This document shows positions 1 through 7,800 of a DNA stretch of 16,537 nucleotides, piece by piece. The notes below the pieces were generated by a model. That model did no database searches, was not told the origin of the DNA, and worked only from the letters and a program-made list of their open reading frames with translations. Position numbers and translations under genes: made by a program. Numbering within the stretch: position 1 is the first letter of the stretch; every line of letters starts with the position of its first letter. The stretch is taken from assembly GCA_000310025.1 (NCBI GenBank), contig FN648523.1:1782-18318 (forward strand), read 5' to 3'. Origin of the DNA: Ectocarpus siliculosus (Eukaryota; Sar; Phaeophyceae; Ectocarpales; Ectocarpaceae).

Positions 1-336
1 CGTACGAAGCAACAATAGCTTCGTGTTGTGTAAGGTGGGGTAGGATGTGGCTTGTACGTTGTGTGTCTGGTTGAGAGTATACGGTTGGCAACTTCCATAC
101 CAATTCAAATATGAAATCAACTGGCATCCCGTGTGAACCGCGACCATGCATACGTACATGCAGGGGTGGCGCTCCGCTGACACCATCCCCACATGTATAA
201 GGAACACACATGTACCTCACTCCGGCAGCTGAAAATGAGCTCAATCTTGGGTTTGGCGGTCGGTGTGCGATCTCACTGACCCCGGTGCGTAAATGGATGT
301 AAATCGGGCCGTTCTCGTATTTTTTTGAGCAACCCC

Positions 337-390
337 GTGCCATCTCCCCGACCGGTGCCACCTCTCAGACCGGTCCTATCTCTCCGACTA
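337..390. repeat. three tandem 18-bp degenerate repeats
   Basis: Three back-to-back 18-base units run at 337-354 (GTGCCATCTCCCCGACCG), 355-372 (GTGCCACCTCTCAGACCG) and 373-390 (GTCCTATCTCTCCGACTA). The period is exact and there are a few substitutions per unit. The block ends just before an AT-rich TATA-like tract, so the units could be promoter-proximal, but nothing shows that they bind a factor. The stretch 1-336 holds no gene I can support; it has only a small perfect hairpin at its very start (4-10 paired with 18-24). Confidence 0.7.
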
Positions 391-396
391 TTACGG

Positions 397-410
397 TATA
401 TATATATTAA
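397..410 (+). promoter_or_regulatory. TATA-like AT tract
   Basis: The run TATATATATATTAA lies about 72-85 bases before the ATG at 482. That spacing would suit a TATA box with a start site near 430 and a 50-base leader. An AT dinucleotide run is also common by chance, so this is only a candidate core promoter. Confidence 0.25.
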
Positions 411-481
411 AGCTATGTTGTTTTCTTTCCGCGTTCACCCCTTCTAAACCAAAGCCTAACAAGCAGGCTATCGGCGAGACT

Positions 482-610
482 ATGTCGGCTCCTCTCTCCC
501 CTCCTGCAACTCCCCCTTCAACCAACTTCCCCTTCAACCTACATGAAGTAAGTCTACAAGTAAGTATGCTTAAACAACGTGGCGACGACTCGCTCAAACC
601 TGGTGTATAA
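482..610 (+). CDS. possible short ORF or first exon, Pro/Ser/Thr-rich
   Basis: An ATG-initiated frame of 42 codons plus TAA begins MSAPLSPPATPPSTNF and shows no recognised domain. It contains two tandem splice-donor-like sites. GAA|GTAAGT falls after base 547 and CAA|GTAAGT falls after base 559, and both are in phase 0. The piece could therefore be a first exon rather than a complete small protein. An alternative reading is the leader and gag start of an LTR element: CCTAACA at 455-461 could be an LTR end, followed by a poorly matching primer-binding-like stretch. I could not identify a convincing next exon. Confidence 0.2.
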   Translation: MSAPLSPPATPPSTNFPFNLHEVSLQVSMLKQRGDDSLKPGV

Positions 611-1724
611 TACACTCGTATAATATCTCCTCAATATACCCTGCGCAAAAACTTTGGGGTTTTCTCGATAGTTTCGACATGGGAAGGTGTTGAATCTAGT
701 ATCTGCCATTTGCAACCTACATGGGAGCAGATCATCTGCGATGTTGCCTGTAAATGCAGCAGCCTACCCGCCTGGACCGTACCGTAGGTGACACTAGATA
801 CCATACCCTGGACCGATTTTCAAACATCACTTACTCCACGAAGAGAATGCGTGCATGAAACGACTGTTTCAGAAGGCTCTTGACAGAGCGGCTTCAACGC
901 CGCCGTTTCCGGCGCTACCACGCTTCTGCTGTGAAAGAATGGAGCTTGGAAAATCGGTCGAGGGTGTGTGATATCTTGTGTCATACCTTGTTTATAGGTC
1001 TAGCCTGAGCCGGAAATGGGTAGGACTTCGACGCCTTATAGGGTGGCTGGGGGGGATTGGGGGAAACATGCTTCTTCAGACGTCGTATGGGTTGTTGTGC
1101 AGTGTTGTGCCTGGTTGGACGTTGGCAAGCTATCAATCTGGAAGCAGATGGCAGCGGCAGATCTGGATGCTGATGCGCCTACCTCTAGCGTTGCGGGGCA
1201 ATCGGTTGTTTCTTTCGTGTACAGCACAGAAAGCGGTTCCGGTCATCTCGAAGCTGTGCAAAGTAGGCCTAGACCTACAGCACCTAGACTCAGCTAGATA
1301 TTCCACTCGCTCTTCGTACAGCAGCAGTACATGCCCTACCGAACGGCCGGCAGCCCGGTAGCGCGCACATACAAATCGGTGCCCCCGACAACAGTCTACA
1401 TTGTAGACTAATTGATTGTGCTTTCGGCGGTCCTGACATGTTTTTCTAGCAGCATTCTTCTCCTCCCCTACACACCATGAGTCCCCTGTGCGCGCAGGAA
1501 CATACTCCACAGAACATACGAGCAGGCGGGCTCTGCAAGCCTGCACAGCTCGGGCTTCAGTATGCAAGCTAGCAGAGCTGAGCTAGCCGAGTACCACCTC
1601 CAAACCGTCAAGAACCGCGTGCGCGCGCGCCCAAAAAGCACGGCATGCTTTCCGAACCTTCCGGAAACCCTACCCCCGAACCCCCTAAAGATCCTTTCGC
1701 ACGATTGGTAATCCGACCTCGAGG
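611..1724. other. no supported gene
   Basis: Several reading frames of 60 to 144 codons overlap on both strands between 978 and 1567. The two longest depend on GTG or TTG starts, they lie over one another, and none shows a recognisable motif. I treat them as chance open frames in moderately GC-rich DNA. A pyrimidine-rich acceptor-like site (tttttctag) ends near 1450, but the sequence after it gives only a 31-codon frame. Confidence 0.5.
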
Positions 1725-1769
1725 CTCGAATGGGTAGTCTTTCTGTGTGTGTATATATTATTCCTTAAT
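1725..1769. repeat. 45-bp direct repeat, copy 1
   Basis: This begins CTCGAATGGGTAGTCTTTCT, followed by a GT run, and ends TTATTCCTTAAT. It matches 1839-1883 at 43 of 45 positions; the differences are an ATAT versus TTTT segment. The two copies are 114 bases apart, start to start. Confidence 0.85.
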
Positions 1770-1838
1770 TTATGCGGCGTAATTTTTGTGTAACCGTTTT
1801 TTTTTCAGAGTACGTAGTATCGAACATACGTTGTATAT

Positions 1839-1883
1839 CTCGAATGGGTAGTCTTTCTGTGTGTGTTTTTATTATTCCTTAAT
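1839..1883. repeat. 45-bp direct repeat, copy 2
   Basis: This is the second copy of the repeat at 1725-1769, in the same orientation. The near identity over 45 bases, with unrelated sequence between the copies, points to a recent local duplication or to the edges of a small inserted element. Confidence 0.85.
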
Positions 1884-2043
1884 ACGTTGTCTATGATAGT
1901 TTTTGATTGGACCGACACGCGAAGATCGTGCCCGTGATCGGGGAAGACAGACTTCATCCAAGGCATGTAGGTGAAAAAAAGTCTTCCACCCATCGCACTT
2001 ATAACCAACACATGTGTTGTTTCGCGCAAGATGTGTGAGGCTC

Positions 2044-2049
2044 TATAAA
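2044..2049 (+). promoter_or_regulatory. TATAAA box candidate
   Basis: A consensus TATAAA sits 28-33 bases before the ATG at 2077. A start site 25-30 bases downstream would fall almost on that ATG, so in-frame ATGs at 2104 or 2134 would then be better starts. Single matches to this hexamer are common, so the call is tentative. Confidence 0.25.
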
Positions 2050-2076
2050 CTGCTGTAGAACGACCCGTAGGAAAAT

Positions 2077-2351
2077 ATGCCAGCGAAGTATCGTAGCAAG
2101 TTCATGCTTGGTGCGGGCTCTGCGCCGCTGCAGATGCGCTCGCTCGTTGTTCTGCTCGCAATCGCGACACGATTTGGCTTAGGAACAGGCACATCTGACA
2201 TCGACCAGGATGTGGTTCTGCGACGCAGACTAGGTGCTGGGAGAGGAATCATCCATCAGAAGAACAATGCGCCCAAGACGAGAAATCCAGGGGCAGCAAA
2301 CACCCGCACAGAGAGGAGGACGGAGAGCAACGATACATCTGCAGTTCACAG
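2077..2351 (+). CDS. candidate first exon with signal anchor (possibly of the sulfotransferase)
   Basis: An ATG frame encodes 91 residues plus two bases before a CACAG|GTTTGT donor. Basic and small residues are followed by a hydrophobic stretch (about residues 21-31, SLVVLLAIATR), then an Arg/Asn/Thr-rich polar tail. This resembles the anchor and stem of a Golgi type II enzyme. It ends in phase 2. It would fit an acceptor after 4630 (CCATAG), joining in frame to the sulfotransferase coding frame upstream of 4683, but that acceptor lacks a good pyrimidine tract. The nearest strong acceptor (attgttccag, ending 2450) would give an immediate stop codon after the junction. The exon is therefore plausible but unproven, and its membership of the downstream gene is inference. 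Confidence 0.3.
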
Positions 2352-3008
2352 GTTTGTGTGTGTTCTGTGAGATGTGTTCATCAAGAATCTCCTGGCCGCC
2401 TGGGATGTATTCGTTTTACGTTTCCTCCTCTAACCAATATATTGTTCCAGGTAAACTGCTGTGCGCTGGAAAAAGAGAAGGAAGGACAATCGTTATCTAC
2501 TTTGAGTAGAGAGGGAGTTGTATCTGCGAAGGTTCCTCCAACATGCCTTGGGCGCTCGTCACGACAACAATAACCAATACGGTACCTCCAACTACATACT
2601 GCTCTATACTTCCAAGTACAACAACACTCCGTGTCGTATTTGCAAAGAAAGGCCATGATAGATACCAATGCATGCTTTTTCTGTTGGAGGGCTACTGTAG
2701 ATCGGCTATTGGGGACACATTTTGTGCCCATCTTCTTCACCTGCTTTTCCTCACGAAGAGGAGCATGGTCGCCTCCTCCCTTGACAAGGGGGTGCCGGGG
2801 TACACGGGGACAACTCCATTGAAACGCTTCAAGCACCTTAGACCTGTTTACAATAAATATACTTGACGTCAGACATTCAAATCGACTGGGGCGACGAGTA
2901 GGATATGAGACGGAAGAGCTGCGCTGAAGTTCGCGCCCCCACACACTCACGTAAGCGCTGATTTGCGGTCACTGTGGGCTTGAATCTGGAACTTAAGTTA
3001 GTTCACGA
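2352..3008. other. no supported gene; probable intron or intergenic
   Basis: The longest open frame in the window lies here on the minus strand (2381-2950, 189 codons). It needs a GTG start, shows no domain and has no protein-like composition pattern, so I do not call it. A strong acceptor-like site with a CTAAC branch-like motif ends at 2450, followed by an open frame to 2573. That frame does not connect in phase to the donor at 2351 unless the weaker GTGTGT donor at 2356 is used. Confidence 0.4.
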
Positions 3009-4160
3009 GTGACGTCTGTCGAAGCTCAAACTTCCGTAGAAGCTAGTGGAAGTCGACTAGATTACATGGAAGTCGTTGGTGAGCTTCCAGGGAGAGAAGT
3101 CAAGTTGAACAAGTTCCACGGAAATCGCCCGCCTTCGGGTAGCTTCCATGGAAGTAGAAAGTTTCGACTTCCATGGAAGCTTTGTGGCCTAAACTTACGG
3201 ATTTTTTTCACCCGAGGTCATCTCCTTTGGAAGAAGTCAATATGATCTACTTCCATGTAAGGAAGTCCTACTCACAGGGACTTCCTTCGATGGAGCCCGT
3301 ATTCTACTATTATCGCCCGAGCCCAGCGTCCATGGAAGCCATCGCGAAGGACTTTCGTGAAAGCTTGAGAAACCTCCATGACTGCTATCGTCCACGAGGA
3401 TGCCCGCTTCGATGGAAGACATCCTGAAAGACGAAGAGGACGTCACACCGAACCTACTCTTGTGTGCCCACGGTTTGAATAAAGTCGCACAGCCTTCTGT
3501 CATATGCTGATACGCCTCCAAATATTTGCGTGTGTTCAACCAGAGCTACCTGTCACATGCACGTTGGCACGCTTTCTTACGAAGTTGCAAGACATCTCTG
3601 GCAAACCACTTCCTCCGTAGAAGTTGATTCCGTGGACTTTGGCGTGCTTCCGTGGAAGTTGTGTTTCACGGTCGACAAACACTTCGTAGAAGGTGCTTTA
3701 TGGAAGTTGTCCTGCCTCCATGCGAGCTGTCGTGCTCCCATGGCAGTTGACAAACATCACCGTCAAACGCTTCCACAGAAGAAGCGCTTGCGTATGTTTA
3801 TCGAAGTTGTCGAGCTTCCAATGAAAGTTGCCTTTCAGCCCTGACAACCGCTTCCTTCCGTGGAGGTTGCTCTCACAGAAGTTGCCGTGCTTTAATGAAG
3901 AAAATACCTTCGATTTTCGCGGAGGGGTTCGACGGACGAACTGTCATCGATTTCGAAATCTATGAAAGCTCGCTTCGCGACTTCGTGGAAGCTATAATAT
4001 GCGAATTCCCCGAAAGAAACCACCCGCTTCTTCCATGGAAACGAGTGTCGGAATCTGACACGCAGCTTCCATTCAGGATACTCTTCCTTCCATGAACGGG
4101 TGAGAAGAATCCAATGGACTACATGAAGCATTGGAACGATGTCCTTGGAAGCTTAGACTA
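3009..4160. repeat. field of degenerate CTTCCATGGAAG palindromes
   Basis: About 1.1 kb is packed with variants of the self-complementary 12-mer CTTCCATGGAAG. Perfect copies lie at 3143-3154 and 3168-3179, and a one-base variant (CTTCCGTGGAAG) at 3647-3658. Many half sites such as GGAAGTC, GAAGTTG and CTTCCATG occur at irregular spacing. The left part (3009-3430) favours GAAGTC after the palindrome and the right part (3590-3900) favours GAAGTTG, which suggests two subfamilies. Short open frames here are by-products of the repeat. If the 2077 exon belongs to the sulfotransferase, the field lies inside its first intron. Confidence 0.75.
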
Positions 4161-4598
4161 TACCATCTTGGCGAATAATGTAGGTTACCTGCTGTTTTTC
4201 TCTCCTCTCTGAGAGAAACAACAAGTTTGGACCGAATATTGGAATCTCAGGGTCCGCTGGCAGCAACCGCACCAAAGCCGATGTGATGATCGATTGATCA
4301 TGTACATACGCGCACTCTTGTACTTCAGGGAAAAACGGAAGATTTTTTGTTCGCGTTGTACATTTAGAACGTGGTGCTGACTGAGCATCAGCGACGGGCA
4401 CGACAGTTAATCATGCGAACACTACAACGACCGGTGACCGGCAGGACCACCCTCAGCCATCCGTCTACGGTAGCAATCCACCCCGCCGCTACCCGCAAAA
4501 AAACGACAGCTTCAGACCGGCTGACGATACTCGTCTCGTTGGCATATCACAAAAACAGATGTTGAGCTTGCAAAGGTTTTCTCACTAACCTCTGCACA
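4161..4598. other. no supported gene
   Basis: This stretch contains only short overlapping frames without motifs. Its right end, ctcactaacctctgcacag finishing at 4599, looks like a good branch point plus acceptor. That suggests an intron ends there, most simply one in the 5' untranslated region of the sulfotransferase, because the coding frame meets a TGA at 4602-4604. Confidence 0.4.
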
Positions 4599-4656
4599 GA
4601 GTGACAAGAACGCTCACCAGAAGCCCATAGGTTCGAGGGATTGCTGGCTCTTCTTC

Positions 4657-4689
4657 ATGTCGCTCTCAAGGATCTGCGTGCAATGGTGA
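4657..4689 (+). promoter_or_regulatory. upstream ORF overlapping the proposed start codon
   Basis: If transcription includes the exon from about 4600, the first ATG is at 4657. It opens a ten-codon frame (MSLSRICVQW) that stops at TGA 4687-4689. The stop overlaps the proposed sulfotransferase ATG at 4683 in the arrangement ATGGTGA. Such overlapping short frames can lower or gate translation of the main frame. The frame matters only if 4683 is the real start. Confidence 0.3.
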
Positions 4690-4881
4690 CATTTGCTCGT
4701 TGTCCCGGCCTCGTCGACAGCACCCAGGGCAAGCACATGGGGACGGCCACAGAAAAGCAAGGTGGTGGCAGTGGTGGTGCAGCATCCGGCGCCCGTACTG
4801 CTAAAGCAGTCGGTGATGGGGCACAACAAGACGAAGCAAACTCGATAGTTGCAAGGGACAGGAGGTTCCTTCTGAAACCAG
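4683..4881 (+). CDS. sulfotransferase exon 1 (N-terminal linker)
   Basis: This exon encodes residues 1-66 plus one base. The linker contains GGGSGGAASGA, and the end of the exon reads RRFLLKP. The donor is CCAG|GTACAA, phase 1. The frame is open back to a TGA at 4602-4604, so the exon could extend upstream to an acceptor such as the one after 4630 or 4670. ATG 4683 is the first ATG in this frame. The single leftover G joins AG of exon 2 to make Glu. Confidence 0.6.
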
Positions 4882-7800
4882 GTACAATTTCGTCAAACCG
4901 TACTCAAGGCCCCTTGCTCCGTCCAGCGTGTCTGTGCTGGGTGGCAGAACAGGGTTAACTTACACATCTGAGCACCGCCATAAATTTGGCAAAGAAATGC
5001 GACTTGGCTAACCCTTCGCACGATTTCACCAGGACTACCTGCTCGCTCGAAGCGGGAATTCGAGAAGGGTCTCAATGCACGCTTGTAACTCACGCAGAAT
5101 GCTTAATAATGTCGCCAGTTAACCTCTACCCTTGATGGTGTGCCACGCAGGTCGTAAGATAGCGGCGGTGTTTGCTTGAATACTCGGTAGACGTTGGTAG
5201 ATGGCATCGTGCAAAACTCATCGGGTAGGCAGTCGATGCGGGTAGGCAGTCGCTGCCTAGCTTTACTGAAGTCGCGCGAGCGCGGCATGTCCTACGCAGT
5301 CCAGACATTCACAGGTCCTACGTGGTGTTTTTCTATTTCTGATGCATTTACTTTGCTGAGTACAGTAGTCTTCCATTGGCATCAATCGACCTGCAACGCA
5401 ATGTATTGAGTTTCTGGGTGGACCTGGTACGGTATGTTGTTTCACTTTGCCACTCGGATTTCCACAGAGAATTGGCAGCACGAGGGACACGGAATTTCGA
5501 TCACGGCGAAGGGAGGTGCGATCCAGTATTTTATATGAGAACGCTTCCGACTACCGGTGTGCTGCTGCAAGCGGATTGGTGGGGCTGTTGCACGCGAGCT
5601 CGCGCGCTGAAGGAGCGTAGACGGATGAGCATATATTCAATTTTCAGAATAACTGCGGTGTCTATAAACAATTAGATGTCACCCTGATTTTTTTGGTAAC
5701 CCGAGGATTGCCTCGATGTTTTAGGACGTTTGATACACGGTAGACATTTCATCTTGTCCGTCCGTCCACCCCTTTGCCCAACATGGTGGACATATACACA
5801 CGCCGACAAGCTGGTCAACCATGTTTGCTTTGCCTCCGAAGAGTCGATCCTGTTGGCGCCGCCCACGTTGCTAATATGTGTCTGTTCCGCATCGTTTTCC
5901 GTTTTTTGTTGTGCTGTCTTTCCGTGCAACGTCCTAAGCCCCCAAAATGCCGGTCGTCTGACACGGTTCGCTTTCCTGCCCGTCCACTGCGTCTTGAAAC
6001 TCCCCTTCCTCAGAACCAAAAAGCGGGACAACGTGGCTTGGCAGACTGATGCCACAGCTGGCACTAGAGTTGTGCGGAAGCTCGACGAACACCTGGTATG
6101 TCAGCTACAGCAAGCACGGCTCTATGCTATTACATGTATTTAGTGTGAGTACAGGGTCTGAGGTGTAGGCCAGCCAGACGTGCGCGTCGATAGAATACCT
6201 AGGATCGCTTCATCCAAAGTAGACCAACCAAGGTACTCGGAGGAACTGGGAGAGGAATCTGCGGGAAATTACATAATTTCATCAATAATATAGGCCGTTT
6301 TCATGTTTCTCCTGGGGCCTCGGTGTTGTTCGCCTCGTGCCCTACTTTTCGTCCCAGAGGAAAATCTTCGTCGGTGGATGCCGATGCGCCCGATGCTACT
6401 TGTGTCGAGTTGCGATCCTCGTTGCGCTTATGCGCCGCCACAGCTGTCTGATTGCGTGTCGGTGTGTTGTATGTGTGTCCGCACTATGGCAGGTGTGAGA
6501 TGGGAGGATTGGCTGTGTACCCCAATGAACCCTCGCCATGGTATGAGTTTGAGCTGCTCAAGAAGGGCCCAGGCGAGGGCGGTGGTCCGACCCTCTTCCT
6601 CCATTATAAGGTGATTTGGTATCGAGGATGCTCCGTCCCTCCGCGGCTGACCATTTCGTTGTGGTGTCGGGTGGTTGTTTCCGGCACCGCGGCACGAGGT
6701 CCATGTGTAAAGCAAGAAAATTTGGGGCAAGTTGTCGTTACCAGGCCCGGTGCCGATACAATACAACTACCAATTAGCGCTTCCTTGGCGCACAGGGAAA
6801 TTCAGTGTGGTGCCTAACAGCAACAGTTGCCCAACCATATGTCCTCGGTCGATAGCAAGGTCGGGTAGAGCGCTTACTGTTACAGTGCAATAATGCCATA
6901 CAGCGCGGTCCATGCAAGGGGAAACCCGTCATCACCCGGACGAGGGACTTAACACGCCAGCAAGACGGCATCAGGCGGTACGTGTGGTACGTAGGAAATG
7001 AACAAACACAGTCTAAATGGTGATGGTGGTGTATCGTGAGGTGGTTCAGTCGTGGTCAATGGGAATACGGCCCACAAAAAAGTGAGCATACCCTTCCCAT
7101 GACTACATCTCTCGACATGCGCGCAAGGGAAAGAAGATGTAAGGCTTTTTCGCAACCATCAGTCGCACAGGGAGTCGACAAGAGCGTTCAGAAACCAATC
7201 GTGTTTGGTGATTCTCATTCACCGCCCGGCGATGCTCGCTTGTAGCCATGATTGCCTGCACGCGTGCCGGGTGACCAATATCCTGACTTTGCCCGCCCCG
7301 GTGTTTGCATGAATTAATTGTGCTGTCGAAGTAATCCGCTGCCGCCTGAGTACTACGACCAAGCATTCAACGAGGGCAGATCCTTTCAGGCCTGTGTTCT
7401 CGCTCCTCATGCCCCACCTGTCGGGCACGGATGTGCGAACCACCCAAATGCTTCAGGGCAGCAACAAGCATGTCATTCCGGGCATGTCGTGGAAAGGCCA
7501 TCCGGAAGGCTGCAACCAGGGAGGACGGAGACACAGAAATTTCTTCGAAGACGACCCTCCGTGCATCTCGGGGCCGGCCTCGACTCGGGAGCAGCTGACG
7601 GGGTGCCTGTGGAAAACGTCTTCACGATGCATGGGGTTCGTCCCGACCGAGTCCAGGCGGTGAGATATGTCTAACGCATTTGAACACCTGGAGATGGCCC
7701 TGGCTACGTTGACAATCAAAGCTCACCAACCCCCCAAGTCTGTTCAATATGTTTTATTCCGTGCCACCCGCGGAGTTGGCACTCTTTCTTGAGTTATCGC

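Noticed and set aside
978-1567. Overlapping plus and minus frames of 127 and 144 codons
   Set aside because: Both need non-ATG starts, they cover each other, and neither has a recognisable motif or splice context.
2381-2950. Longest open frame in the window, 189 codons on the minus strand
   Set aside because: It begins with GTG, shows no domain or plausible protein pattern, and overlaps several other frames. In an intron-rich genome its length alone is not evidence.
3009-4160. CRISPR array interpretation of the palindrome field
   Set aside because: Spacing and unit sequence are irregular, the repeats are only about 12 bases, there are no unique uniform spacers, and the locus is eukaryotic in character.
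5672-6064. Minus-strand frame of 130 codons
   Set aside because: It is antisense to sulfotransferase intron 2 and exon 3, whose PKSGTTWL motif and splice sites on the plus strand are far stronger evidence.
7318-7674. Plus-strand frame of 118 codons over exon 5
   Set aside because: It ends in the wrong phase to join RDPRD in exon 6. The neighbouring frame joins perfectly and has better third-position composition.
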